From NCBI RefSeq assembly GCF_900115845.1, contig NZ_FOXX01000013.1:62001-126000 (forward strand): 64,000 nucleotides of DNA, given 5' to 3'. The stretch is from Priestia endophytica DSM 13796. Lineage in GTDB: Bacteria; Bacillota; Bacilli; Bacillales; Bacillaceae_H. A program made the translations under genes and the position numbers. Positions 35,098 to 44,812 of the stretch are shown here, piece by piece (the first letter of the stretch is position 1; the number at the start of each line of letters is the position of its first letter). The notes under the pieces are model-generated. The model was not told the origin of the DNA. It saw only the letters and a list, made by a program, of their open reading frames with translations, and did no database searches.

Positions 35098-36081
35098 TTA
35101 GCTTAAAACTTGGTCACCTTTGTTAAAAGTGCTAAATGTATCTAACAATCTAAATTTTTCATAACTATCAGATAGTATATTGTTTACATTTCCAAATTCT
35201 ATGCTTATTAATTTATTTTCTTTAATACCAACAGCAAGACCGGAATGTCCTTCAGTCAACAGTTCTACTGCTTTAACGCCCATCTTACTTGCTAATATCC
35301 TATCAAAAGCTGATGGACTTCCTCCTCTTTGTATGAAACCTAATACAGAAGTTCTTACACTAATCTGTAGCCTTTCCTCAATATACTTTTTTAGTTCTTC
35401 GATATCATACATCTTTTCCGTAATAATAATTAAGTTGTCCTGTTTGCCACTGGCTATCTTTGAATGTACTTGTGAACAAATCGTAGTAAAATCTAATTTT
35501 CTTTCTGGGATAGAGATAATTTCCCCTTCCCCAGCCAGCGCTGAATAAGTAGCTAAATCCCCACAATATCTTCCCATAACTTCGATAATTGTTGTTTTAT
35601 CATGTGAAAAATCCGTATCTTTAATTTTACTAATAGAATCCAATATGGTATTTAAAGCTGTATCAAATCCTATTGAGTAATCTGTATAAGCAAAGTCGTT
35701 ATCGATCGTTCCGGGTATACTTATCACATTGATGCCTAGATGATGTAATTTTTCTGCTCCTTTAAAGGAACCGTCGCCACCTATAACCACTAGAAGGGTT
35801 ATACCGAATTCCTTTAGTACTCTTACAGCCTTTTTTCTTCCTTCCTCTTTCATAAACTCTAGGCATCTAGAAGTTTTTAATATTGTTCCCCCCTTATCTG
35901 CAATTCCCTCAACATTAAAAGGAGTTAATCTATCAATATTTCTATCGATCAAGCCTTGGTACCCACCTTTTATTCCCATTGTCTCTATATTCTTTTGTTG
36001 TGCAGCTATAACAACAGCTCGTATAGCAGCATTCATTCCTGGAGCATCTCCTCCACTTGTTAATATGCCAAGTTTATTCAT
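35098..36081 (-). CDS. pfkA: ATP-type 6-phosphofructokinase paralogue
   Basis: The 327-residue enzyme has all PFK-A marks: ILTSGGDAPGMNAAIRAVV, TSRCLEF, GGDGSFKGA with G104, PGTIDND with G124 and catalytic D127, EVMGRYCGDLA, and LGFIQRGGSPSAFDR. The glycines at 104 and 124 indicate ATP rather than pyrophosphate as donor. It phosphorylates fructose 6-phosphate. Bacillus normally has pfkA next to pyk; this copy sits in an accessory sugar island with an upstream operator, so it looks like a second, inducible copy. GAGGGAAC precedes the ATG. Confidence 0.9.
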   Translation of the reverse strand: MNKLGILTSGGDAPGMNAAIRAVVIAAQQKNIETMGIKGGYQGLIDRNIDRLTPFNVEGIADKGGTILKTSRCLEFMKEEGRKKAVRVLKEFGITLLVVIGGDGSFKGAEKLHHLGINVISIPGTIDNDFAYTDYSIGFDTALNTILDSISKIKDTDFSHDKTTIIEVMGRYCGDLATYSALAGEGEIISIPERKLDFTTICSQVHSKIASGKQDNLIIITEKMYDIEELKKYIEERLQISVRTSVLGFIQRGGSPSAFDRILASKMGVKAVELLTEGHSGLAVGIKENKLISIEFGNVNNILSDSYEKFRLLDTFSTFNKGDQVLS

Positions 36082-36220
36082 AGATGTTCCCTCACTTTCA
36101 CGTTTCTAATAATTGATACCTTTGTCTGTTAGGTGCGAATCCATACTAAATTTGTTTCACTCTACTTAATGATAGCGATTGCAACTTTTGAGTAGAAAAT
36201 GCAATTGATGGTTATTAGCG

Positions 36221-36244
36221 ATTTGTATACTTGTCTACTAAGTT
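36221..36244. promoter_or_regulatory. Operator site B
   Basis: This copy contains the exact 15-mer ACTTGTCTACTAAGT, in which ACTT and AAGT form arms around GTCTACT. It fits the GntR pattern T-N-GT-N2-AC-N-A. It is shared by pfkA (minus) and tpx (plus). Confidence 0.65.
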
Positions 36245-36271
36245 GACTTATATACATAGATTACTTACAAT
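36243..36271 (+). promoter_or_regulatory. Promoter of tpx
   Basis: TTGACT and TACAAT are 17 nt apart. The first base of the -35 touches the end of operator B, so the operator protein would hinder RNA polymerase. Confidence 0.6.
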
Positions 36272-36395
36272 ATGTGTAGATGTCAATAATTATAATTTAT
36301 TTATTCTATTTAAATTTATTATCTTTATTGTTCATTGTTAAATTTATTAGATTACTATATTTATAATCTATATAAATACTAAGGAGGAATTTGAA

Positions 36396-36896
36396 ATGGC
36401 ATCAATTACATTTTTAAACAAACCTGTTACGTTATTAGGGAACGAAGTAAAAGTTGGGGATACAGCACCTGATTTTACAGTTCTCAATAATGAATTAACT
36501 CCAGTAACACTTGAGGATTCCAAAGGTAAGGTTCGCTTAATTTCAGTAGTGCCTTCTATCGACACAGGAGTTTGTGACGCTCAAACACGCCGTTTTAACG
36601 AAGAGGCTTCAACTATAAGCAACGTGGACGTTTTAACAATTAGCGTTGATCTACCATTTGCGCAAGGAAGATGGTGCGCTTCAAATGGACTTGAAAATGT
36701 ACATACATTTTCCGACCATCGTACCCTCTCATTCGGTGAAGCGTATGGCGTCCATATTAAAGAATTGCGTTTATTAGCACGTGCTGTATTTGTAATTGAT
36801 TCTAATAATAAAGTTACATATGTTGAATATGTAAATGAAGCAACAAATCACCCTAACTATGAAGCAGCGATTGAAGCTGTAAAAGCAGCGCAATAA
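36396..36896 (+). CDS. tpx: Thiol peroxidase Tpx
   Basis: The 166-residue peroxiredoxin reduces hydrogen and organic peroxides using thioredoxin. The peroxidatic cysteine is C60 in [17 protein letters not shown] and the resolving cysteine C94 in GRWCASNG, the spacing of the atypical 2-Cys Tpx class. The conserved ARAVFVID is also present. AAGGAGG lies 8 nt before the ATG. It is transcribed away from pfkA and shares its operator region, which ties oxidative defence to the sugar island, or is chance neighbourhood. Confidence 0.93.
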   Translation: MASITFLNKPVTLLGNEVKVGDTAPDFTVLNNELTPVTLEDSKGKVRLISVVPSIDTGVCDAQTRRFNEEASTISNVDVLTISVDLPFAQGRWCASNGLENVHTFSDHRTLSFGEAYGVHIKELRLLARAVFVIDSNNKVTYVEYVNEATNHPNYEAAIEAVKAAQ

Positions 36897-37330
36897 AAAG
36901 TAAAATGAAAAGTTTCCTTCCTCTCACATAGGAAGTCATACTTCCCTCCAAATATGTAAAAAGAGGTTGCCCATTAGGCAACCTCTCCTCAAGAAGTCAT
37001 GTGCATGGATGCACGTATCACTCCTTCATTCTAAATAAAAAACTCTGAACTCAACTATCAATCATGAGCTAGACTCCTCTACTGTTTAGAGTATGAAGTC
37101 TCTGTTATATTGACCTTCCTATGACTTTTGCTATAAATCATAAAAATTACACGATATTAGGACTGCCGATAAGCATCGCCAGCCTTTAAACTTTATAACA
37201 ATGCTTTGATCAGAACAAGGTCTCCGCATTGGAATTAGTAAAGTATCTCAACTCTAAGGTAGTTAATGTATACTAAAATAATTAGACACATGTTAAAGGT
37301 TCATAAAACAATCAGAAGAATCTTAGAATG
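36897..37330. other. Structured non-coding block, possible mobile-element remnant
   Basis: No gene is seen in 434 nt. Hairpins GAGGTTGCC/GGCAACCTC (36961-36985) and CTGCCGAT/ATCGCCAG (37163-37182) stand out. The block is GC-richer than the surrounding spacers and resembles the non-coding ends of IS110-type elements only by general look. Confidence 0.35.
36958..36988 (-). terminator. Terminator-like hairpin, minus strand
   Basis: The stem GAGGTTGCC/GGCAACCTC is followed by TTTTTACAT on the minus strand. It lies 340 nt below the regulator gene. Confidence 0.6.
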
Positions 37331-38032
37331 TTAAGCTTTCCAATATCTCTCATACAAATTTTCCATATGGTTAGTCATTAGCTCTATTGCCTCTTTTTCA
37401 TTATGATCCCCTATAGCTTTAATTAATAATTGATGTTCTTTGAAATTCACATCTCTATAGTCTGGTCGAGTAACAGTTCGGTCTCGAATGAAGTGCCACA
37501 TCTCTTGCTGTTTCATTGCTGTGCTAATAGCTGACATAAACTTGATAAATAAATCATTATGAGAAGCAATGGCGATTTGATTGTGTAATTTTTCATCTGT
37601 TTCAGGTACATATACCCCAGATTTTGTTTCAACTTCCATCTTATTTATAGTCTCTTGCAGTGCTTTAATATCGGCATCAGTAGCTCTTAATGCTGCAAAC
37701 TTTACAATAAGAGGCTCAATATTCATTCTTGCCTCCACAATATCTTCTGGCGATACCGCTTCTAATATAATAACTGAATTCTGGTCTCCGGAAGCCGATT
37801 GATGACTTTTTACATAAACACCTTCCCCTTGCCGTGAATAAATATAGCCATTTAATTCTAAGGCACTTAAAGCCTGTCTAACTGGAGCACGACTAACACC
37901 AAATTGCTCACAAAGTTCTCTTTCAGCAGGAAGCTTATCTCCTATTTTAAATGCACCTGACTGAATCTCTGAAAGAATTTGATGATAAATTTGAATATAT
38001 AATTTATTACTAGAAACTCGATTAAATCTAAT
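37331..38032 (-). CDS. FadR-type GntR regulator with apparent ATT start
   Basis: The frame encodes 233 residues, the usual length of FadR-subfamily GntR proteins. Residues about 11-75 form the winged helix (IYHQILSEIQSGAFKIGDKL, then PAERELCEQFGVSRAPVRQA). Residues about 95-225 form an FCD domain with metal-site motifs DEKLHNQI, KEHQLLI and NHMENL. No ATG, GTG or TTG lies before the winged helix; the next GTG would remove it. An ATT preceded by GGAGAGAAGGGG gives (M)RFNRVSSNKLYIQIYHQ, the expected family start. A five-codon ATG frame (MERRG) overlaps this site and could couple translation. It is the likely repressor of the island. Confidence 0.75.
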   Translation of the reverse strand: MRFNRVSSNKLYIQIYHQILSEIQSGAFKIGDKLPAERELCEQFGVSRAPVRQALSALELNGYIYSRQGEGVYVKSHQSASGDQNSVIILEAVSPEDIVEARMNIEPLIVKFAALRATDADIKALQETINKMEVETKSGVYVPETDEKLHNQIAIASHNDLFIKFMSAISTAMKQQEMWHFIRDRTVTRPDYRDVNFKEHQLLIKAIGDHNEKEAIELMTNHMENLYERYWKA

Positions 38033-38164
38033 ATTAACCCCTTCTCTCCATTATTTTTTATTCATTACAATCTACAAGCAATGACCATATCAAACTCTCT
38101 TGCTTTAAAAAGGAAAAAAATAAATACATTAAATCGACAATCAACTATCTTATCAAACTTGACT

Positions 38165-38180
38165 TCTTGTCTACTTAGTC
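38165..38180. promoter_or_regulatory. Operator site C
   Basis: TCTTGTCTACTTAGTC differs from the core 15-mer at two positions. It lies just below the start point predicted from the -10 at 38191-38196, so the regulator would repress its own gene. Confidence 0.55.
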
Positions 38181-38190
38181 AACTATATGT

Positions 38191-38219
38191 ATAGTATACA
38201 GATTTTTAGTGATTGTAAA
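38191..38219 (-). promoter_or_regulatory. Promoter of the GntR gene
   Basis: On the minus strand TTTACA and TACTAT are 17 nt apart. The leader to the ATT start would be about 150 nt. Confidence 0.55.
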
Positions 38220-38399
38220 CTAGGGTTATAACATTTTTTTGCATTCAAATTGTTTTCTTTCCGTTTTTAACACAAAGGAGTAAGTATATACACCACCTCT
38301 TGGAGTATTAATTATTGAATGACAGAGGGATGAGTCAATAACAATACTCCTTGTATTAAAAGAAAAGAAACCTATTGAATTTTATTCATTCTTTTATAT

Positions 38400-39749
38400 T
38401 TAGAAAAATAAGTCTAGTAACATAATGAACCCTAATCCAACTACAGATATAATACTCGAAATAACACTGTAAGTTGCAAATGTTTCTTTCATGTTCATTC
38501 CCATATACTCTTTAACGATCCAGAATGCAGCGTCATTTACATGTGATGCCATACAACTACCAGCTCCAGTTGCAAGTGTCACTAGAACTAAGTTGACATC
38601 AGATGTTTGACTAAGAATGGGAATAATTAACCCTGCTGTTGATAAGGTTGCAACAGTACCAGACCCTAAAGCAATACGTAATAGCGCTGCTACGGTCCAA
38701 GCAAGTAAGACGGGTGAAATTGAAGATCCCTCAAATAGCTTAGCGATATAGGTTCCTACCCCTCCATCAATAAGAATTTCTTTAAACGCTCCACCCCCGC
38801 CAATAATAAGAAGTAACATACCTAATGCATTTATAGATGCAGAACAAGAATTCATCATAGATTTTATCGGAATTTTTCTTGCGATACCCATAGTATAAAC
38901 AGCTAATAATAGTGAAATCAAAATAGAAACTGAAGCGCTTCCAATAAAACGAATAAAAATGATTAAACTATTATCTGCAAATCCTACAGTTTCTTGAATC
39001 ATATCAACAACAGAACCTAGTGTGATTAAAATAACAGGAAAAGTTGCTGTGAATATACTGATCCCAAAACCCGGGGTTTTATCCAATGCAAACGTTTTTT
39101 GTACACCTATTGATACAACTTCTCGGTTTGTATGGAACATACCGGGAGATAATTTTTCGATAATTCTTGGATACCAAATACCAGCTATAATAACTGTTGG
39201 AATGGCAATAATAATACCTACAATTAGAACAGTCCCAATATCTGCTCCATATTCAGAAGCGACTGCTGTTGCACCTGGGTGTGGGGGAAGAAAAGAATGC
39301 GTTACTAATAAAGTCGCACTCGTAGGAAGGCCTAATTTGATAATTGATATGTTCAATTCTTTTGCAATGGTAAATATAATAGGAATTAAGAGGACAAAAG
39401 CTACTTCATAAAATAATGTGATACCGATAATAAATGAAGCAAATACGACTGCCCACTGTATCTTTTTTTCACCAAATTTGTTAAGTAACGTCATGGCTAT
39501 GCGGTGGGATCCGCCTGCGTCTGCAATTAATCTTCCAAGCATGGCACCAAGTCCAAAAATGAGACCTATATGGCCAAGCGTATCTCCTAAACCGCTTTCA
39601 ATAGAAGTTGCGATTTCTTCTACTGGTATTCCCAACATTAAAGCTACAACAAACGATACAATAATTAATGAAACAAATGTGTTTAATCTCAACACCATTA
39701 TCAAAATAAGTAGTAATATTACCCCAATAGCTGTAAACAATAATGGCAT
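38400..39749 (-). CDS. GntP family permease
   Basis: The 449-residue transporter belongs to the gluconate/H+ symporter family. Family segments are the LGAMLGRLIADAGG stretch, LVTHSFLPPHPGATAVASEY, WTVAALLRIALGSGTVATLS and ATGAGSCMASHVNDAAFWIV. About 12 helices are present. The family takes up sugar acids such as gluconate, 2-dehydro-3-deoxygluconate or related compounds. The start is the ATG after GGAGGACTACT; an earlier in-frame start lacks a ribosome site. It is the last gene of the tkt-SDR-gntP operon and defines the likely substrate class. Confidence 0.87.
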   Translation of the reverse strand: MPLLFTAIGVILLLILIMVLRLNTFVSLIIVSFVVALMLGIPVEEIATSIESGLGDTLGHIGLIFGLGAMLGRLIADAGGSHRIAMTLLNKFGEKKIQWAVVFASFIIGITLFYEVAFVLLIPIIFTIAKELNISIIKLGLPTSATLLVTHSFLPPHPGATAVASEYGADIGTVLIVGIIIAIPTVIIAGIWYPRIIEKLSPGMFHTNREVVSIGVQKTFALDKTPGFGISIFTATFPVILITLGSVVDMIQETVGFADNSLIIFIRFIGSASVSILISLLLAVYTMGIARKIPIKSMMNSCSASINALGMLLLIIGGGGAFKEILIDGGVGTYIAKLFEGSSISPVLLAWTVAALLRIALGSGTVATLSTAGLIIPILSQTSDVNLVLVTLATGAGSCMASHVNDAAFWIVKEYMGMNMKETFATYSVISSIISVVGLGFIMLLDLFF

Positions 39750-39820
39750 AGTAGTCCTCCAACATAATAATTTTAATTCTATAGAACAATGCACAGTATA
39801 TTTTATTTACACAATAAGAT

Positions 39821-39853
39821 GAGCCTGACCCTTTGGTTTTGAGTCAGACTCAA
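39821..39853 (-). promoter_or_regulatory. Hairpin between the SDR and gntP genes
   Basis: Imperfect arms GAGTCTGACTC and GGGTCAGGCTC flank a 9-nt loop, without a T run. It may be an mRNA processing or stability element within the operon. Confidence 0.4.
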
Positions 39854-39870
39854 TCCATCTATCCTAGGTA

Positions 39871-40629
39871 TTAATCCATATGTGATCCACCGTTGATATC
39901 AATTTCTTCACCTGTAATGTAAGAAGCTTCTTCTGAAGCTAGGAAAGCAATAGTTGATGCAATCTCTTCCGTTTCCCCCGGTCTCCCCATTGGTATTCCA
40001 GCAATCACATTATCAGCATCTTCTTTAGGAAGCGACTTCCAAATCTCGGTATTTACAAGGCCTGGGGCCACACAATTCACTGTAATTCCTTCTACTGCAA
40101 CTTCACGAGCTAGGTTCTTAGAGAATCCTAAAACAGCAGCCTTAGATGCAGAATAGTGTGCTCCACCAAAGACTCCTCCTCCTCTTTTTGCAGATACAGA
40201 GGAAAGGCTTACAACCCTACCGAATTTTTGTTTTTTCATTGGTTCTAATACGGCTTGAGTACATAAGAATAACCCAAACATATTTACGTTAAAGACTTTA
40301 GCCATATCTTCAACTGTCATATCTTCAACTGTCACTTTTTGTGAAATTCCTGCATTATTAACAAGGATATCAATACGTCCATATTCATTTAAAACGGTTT
40401 CAACCATAGCGTCAACTGATTCTTTGTTTGTTACATTTAGTTCTACACCTAATGCTTTTCCACCCTCATTTTGAATTGTTTGAACAGTATCTTGAATTCC
40501 GTCGGCGTTTAAATCAGCCACTACAACAGATGCTCCTTGTTTTGCTAGTGTTAAGGCAATTGTACGTCCAATCCCTTTTTTTGATCCACTTCCTGTAACG
40601 ATTGCTACTCTATCTTTTAATTCAAACAT
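39871..40629 (-). CDS. SDR family oxidoreductase
   Basis: The 252-residue classical short-chain dehydrogenase shows the cofactor loop TGSGSKKGIGR, NNAG in ILVNNAGIS, the catalytic serine in VVSLSSVSAKRG, Y-x3-K in HYSASKAAVLGF, and a C-terminal EEIDINGGSHMD. The aspartate in VVVADLNADG after strand 2 favours NAD(H). It resembles gluconate 5-dehydrogenase or polyol dehydrogenases, which fits its place between transketolase and GntP genes. The sugar substrate is unknown. GAGGAGCG precedes the ATG. A hairpin separates it from gntP. Confidence 0.85.
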   Translation of the reverse strand: MFELKDRVAIVTGSGSKKGIGRTIALTLAKQGASVVVADLNADGIQDTVQTIQNEGGKALGVELNVTNKESVDAMVETVLNEYGRIDILVNNAGISQKVTVEDMTVEDMAKVFNVNMFGLFLCTQAVLEPMKKQKFGRVVSLSSVSAKRGGGVFGGAHYSASKAAVLGFSKNLAREVAVEGITVNCVAPGLVNTEIWKSLPKEDADNVIAGIPMGRPGETEEIASTIAFLASEEASYITGEEIDINGGSHMD

Positions 40630-40677
40630 ATCTTTATTCGCTCCTCAGGTTAAAATTTCTAAGATTATTTTCGTTTT

Positions 40678-41625
40678 TTAAAGCATTGCATTTGCAGTAC
40701 GAACAATATTTTCAACAGTAATTCCGTTAAGCTCCAACAATTTTTCATATGGAGCAGATTGACCGAACTGATCTTGAACGCCAATTCTCTTTACCTTACC
40801 TTTGCCTTCCTCAGCAACTACCTCAGATACAGCGCTTCCAAGTCCATTTAAAATATTGTGGTCTTCCACTGTAATAATTCTTCCTAACTCTAAACATTCT
40901 ACTACAGCTTCTCTATCAATTGGCTTAATTGTATGCATATCTAGTAGTTTTACAGAAACACCTTGTTTTTCTAATTCCTTTGTTGCTTCTAAAGCGAGAT
41001 GCACCGTATCCCCATTTGCAATAATGGCTATATCTTTTCCATCCTTTAATTTTTTTGCTTTACCAATTGTAAACTCCTCCGTTTCATCGTAAAGCATTGG
41101 AACTTTATCCCGTGTGAATCGTAAATATACAGGTCCGTTTATCTTCGCAGCTTGCTCTACTAATTTTCGAGTAGATTGATAGTCAGCTCCCATAATAACT
41201 GTCATATTTGGGAAACTTCTTAAAACGCCCATATCTTCAATGGCTTGGTGACTTCCTCCATCATTAGCAGGAGTTAACCCTCCATGAGAACAAGCAATCT
41301 TAACGTTCAAGTTTGGATAACAAACTTCTTGTCTAATTTGTTCAGCCATTCTTAACGAACCAAATACAGCGTAAGTGCTTACAAAAGGAATCTTACCAGT
41401 TGTTGCAAGCCCTGCAGCTAAACCTGCAGCATTTTGTTCGGCAATTCCAACATTAATATGTTGATGGGGTAATTCCTTTATAAAAGTGCTCGTTTTACAT
41501 GATTTTGCAATATCAACATCAATTACATAAATATCTTTATTCTCTTTACCTAATTTTACGATTTCATCACCAAAGGCTTCTCTTGTAGCTTTTTTTGTTG
41601 TTAGAGTTTTTTCTAAGATACTCAT
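40678..41625 (-). CDS. Transketolase, C-terminal subunit
   Basis: This 315-residue protein carries the pyrimidine-binding and C-terminal domains of transketolase. The catalytic glutamate is in GIAEQNAAGLAAGLA, with KIACSHGGLTPANDGGSHQA, VYLRFTRDK and TVEDHNILNGLGSAVSEV. It needs the N-terminal subunit, encoded just upstream, to form a thiamine-diphosphate enzyme that moves two-carbon units between sugars. The stop of the upstream gene and this ATG share a base (TAATG), so translation is coupled. Such split enzymes often serve special sugar pathways. Confidence 0.92.
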   Translation of the reverse strand: MSILEKTLTTKKATREAFGDEIVKLGKENKDIYVIDVDIAKSCKTSTFIKELPHQHINVGIAEQNAAGLAAGLATTGKIPFVSTYAVFGSLRMAEQIRQEVCYPNLNVKIACSHGGLTPANDGGSHQAIEDMGVLRSFPNMTVIMGADYQSTRKLVEQAAKINGPVYLRFTRDKVPMLYDETEEFTIGKAKKLKDGKDIAIIANGDTVHLALEATKELEKQGVSVKLLDMHTIKPIDREAVVECLELGRIITVEDHNILNGLGSAVSEVVAEEGKGKVKRIGVQDQFGQSAPYEKLLELNGITVENIVRTANAML

Positions 41626-42467
41626 TATTTTAAACCTCCTGCAAGTTCTTCCATAGCTTGTTGATACTCCTCATCATTAGGAGCAACCCCATGCCAATCA
41701 GCGATATCCTCCATATAAGAAACGCCTTTTCCTTTCACAGTATCAAGTACAATACATTTCGGTTTTCCGTTTTTTAATTCTCTAATTTCATCTAATGTTT
41801 CAACAATGTCCTCCATTGAATGTCCATTAATTCTCTTGGTTTCAAAACCGAAGGCTTCAAATTTCTTCTCTACGTCTTGAAGTGGCATAATCTCGTCACA
41901 GAAGCCATCAATTTGAAGACGGTTATTATCTACAAAGACAACTAAATTATCCAATTGATACTTTACTGCAGTCTGAGCAGCTTCCCAAATTTGTCCTTCT
42001 TGACATTCCCCATCCCCTACTAATGAGAACACTCGGTAATCCTTCTTATCTCTTTTACCTGCGATTGCCATACCTACGCCGCATGATAATCCTTGTCCTA
42101 GAGAACCTGTTGAAATATCAATTCCCGGACATTTTTTCATATCTGGATGTCCTTGGAAAGGAGAACCATATTCTCTTAGTGTATAAATCGTTTCATATGG
42201 GACATATCCTAATAGGGCTAATGCAGAATATTGGATTGGACAAACATGACCTTTTGAAAGGACAAATCTATCTCGATCTTCATAGTTAGGATTTTTAGGA
42301 TCAATGTTCATCTCTTTAAAATATAGCGCTGTCATAATATCAGCTGCAGAGAGTGAACCTCCTGGATGACCAGATTGTGCTTTGTGAATCATTGTTACAG
42401 CAGTTTGTCTCATTTCAATTGCTTTTTCTTTTAATTCCTCAATACTTATGTTTTTCATTTCTGTCAC
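41625..42467 (-). CDS. Transketolase, N-terminal subunit
   Basis: This 280-residue protein is the diphosphate-binding half of transketolase: SGHPGGSLSAADIMTALYF, DRFVLSKGH, the thiamine-diphosphate/Mg motif GDGECQEGQIWEAAQTAVKY to DNN, and DWHGVAPND. It leads the operon tktN-tktC-SDR-gntP. GAGGTGACAG precedes the ATG. Two operator copies and a promoter lie directly upstream. The main housekeeping transketolase of Bacillus is a single 660-residue chain, so this pair is an extra, inducible system. Confidence 0.92.
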   Translation of the reverse strand: MTEMKNISIEELKEKAIEMRQTAVTMIHKAQSGHPGGSLSAADIMTALYFKEMNIDPKNPNYEDRDRFVLSKGHVCPIQYSALALLGYVPYETIYTLREYGSPFQGHPDMKKCPGIDISTGSLGQGLSCGVGMAIAGKRDKKDYRVFSLVGDGECQEGQIWEAAQTAVKYQLDNLVVFVDNNRLQIDGFCDEIMPLQDVEKKFEAFGFETKRINGHSMEDIVETLDEIRELKNGKPKCIVLDTVKGKGVSYMEDIADWHGVAPNDEEYQQAMEELAGGLK

Positions 42468-42495
42468 CTCAATTAAGACTTATAAAAAGCAAATA

Positions 42496-42527
42496 ATTTG
42501 TATACTTATATACTTGTCTACTAAGTT
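42496..42527. promoter_or_regulatory. Operator site D1
   Basis: ATTTGTATACTTATAT is followed by the exact 15-mer ACTTGTCTACTAAGT (42512-42526). It lies just downstream of the predicted transcription start of the tkt operon. Confidence 0.65.
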
Positions 42528-42540
42528 ATTCCATGATCCT

Positions 42541-42569
42541 AGTATACACTCCTTGTTTTAACTTGTCTA
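42541..42569 (-). promoter_or_regulatory. Promoter of the tkt-SDR-gntP operon
   Basis: On the minus strand TAGACA and TATACT are 17 nt apart. The -35 is embedded in operator D2. Confidence 0.65.
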
Positions 42570-42575
42570 CTAAGT
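42561..42575. promoter_or_regulatory. Operator site D2
   Basis: This is a second exact copy of ACTTGTCTACTAAGT, 49 bp from the copy in D1. Together they bracket the promoter, a usual layout for a repressor acting by steric block or looping. Confidence 0.65.
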
Positions 42576-42780
42576 ATATAAGTTTTTTATAAATTTTATG
42601 AATATTTTATTTATAGGAAAAGAAATGTTCCCTATATTTTTTCTCTTTTTCCCTACAATAGAACTAAAGTTAACTTTCGAATCTGATTTTTTATAGTTTT
42701 TATCTTGATTTTGAAGTAATGAATTTAACAAATTTACACAAAAACCAAATAATAAGGATGGAATATACTTGCGGAGGTAA

Positions 42781-44222
<1,442 letters not shown>

Positions 44223-44244
44223 ATATCAGTTGATTTTATTATTC

Positions 44245-44269
44245 AGGGCTACTACGGTAGCTCTTTTTG
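44245..44269 (+). terminator. Terminator after the GH1 gene
   Basis: The stem AGgGCTAC/GTAGCtCT is followed by TTTTTG. Confidence 0.65.
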
Positions 44270-44384
44270 AATTAGGAAAAAAAGATGATGAGAAATGTAC
44301 TTAATGATTTGTTTTGCTGAATATAAAATGCCATTGCAAGATTTTAATAAATGTTCCTCCCCCCAGAAACAAAAAAACCTGTAT

Positions 44385-44423
44385 AAAAGAAGGGCTTATT
44401 TAATTTCCCTTAAGCCCTTCCCT
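44385..44423 (-). terminator. Hairpin overlapping the DUF1284 stop
   Basis: Arms GAAGGGCTTA and TAAGCCCTTC flank a 12-nt loop that includes the stop codon, followed by TTTTAT on the minus strand. Confidence 0.55.
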
Positions 44424-44812
44424 TCAAGCATTTCTTGAATACCTTCTTCACAAACCCCATATGAACGCCAAGAACAGTTTTTACAGATGTCTTGAATATC
44501 GAAGGGGTTGACATGCTTTCGGATACGGAATTCAATGTCCTCCCATTTCAAAATTTGTCCGATTTCAAGCTTCATCTTCTTTAAAACTTCAGCATCTCTT
44601 TTGTAGATGCTTTCATTTTGGCAATGGTATTCACCTGAGTTAGGATATTTCTCACACAAGTGATCAGGACCCATTACAAGCTTAATCCTTGTCTGGGGTT
44701 GATCTCTTAAGGTTTGATGCAACTTTGTCATATTTTCTACGTATTCTGGGGAATACCCCATTCCCCGATAGCCAAGAAGGCAAAAAAGATGATGGCCTCG
44801 CAGTTTATACAT
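44396..44812 (-). CDS. DUF1284 domain protein
   Basis: The 138-residue protein fits DUF1284: an N-terminal YKLRGHHLFCLLGYRGMGYS, then PDHLCEKYPNSGEYHCQNES, and a C-terminal ICKNCSWRSYGVCEEG. Five or six conserved cysteines and the HH motif suggest metal or iron-sulfur binding, but no function is known. GAGGTG lies before the ATG. It is a single-gene unit beside the GH1 pseudogene, with no evident link to it. Confidence 0.75.
   Translation of the reverse strand: MYKLRGHHLFCLLGYRGMGYSPEYVENMTKLHQTLRDQPQTRIKLVMGPDHLCEKYPNSGEYHCQNESIYKRDAEVLKKMKLEIGQILKWEDIEFRIRKHVNPFDIQDICKNCSWRSYGVCEEGIQEMLEGKGLREIK

Larger units (their letters stand above)
36082..36395. other. Divergent control region between pfkA and tpx
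   Basis: No gene is seen. It holds operator site B and a plus-strand promoter for tpx that overlaps the operator by its -35 end. Confidence 0.6.
38033..38399. other. Control region upstream of the GntR gene
   Basis: No gene is seen. It holds the regulator's promoter and operator C, plus a weak stem AATAC/GTATT (about 38343-38357) that may end the permease operon transcript. Confidence 0.5.

Noticed and set aside
34323-42467. The island as a sulfoquinovose sulfo-transketolase operon
   Set aside because: RpiB-like isomerase and split transketolase fit, but no sulfoquinovosidase, sulfo-sugar isomerase or sulfonate exporter is present, and the permease is GntP.
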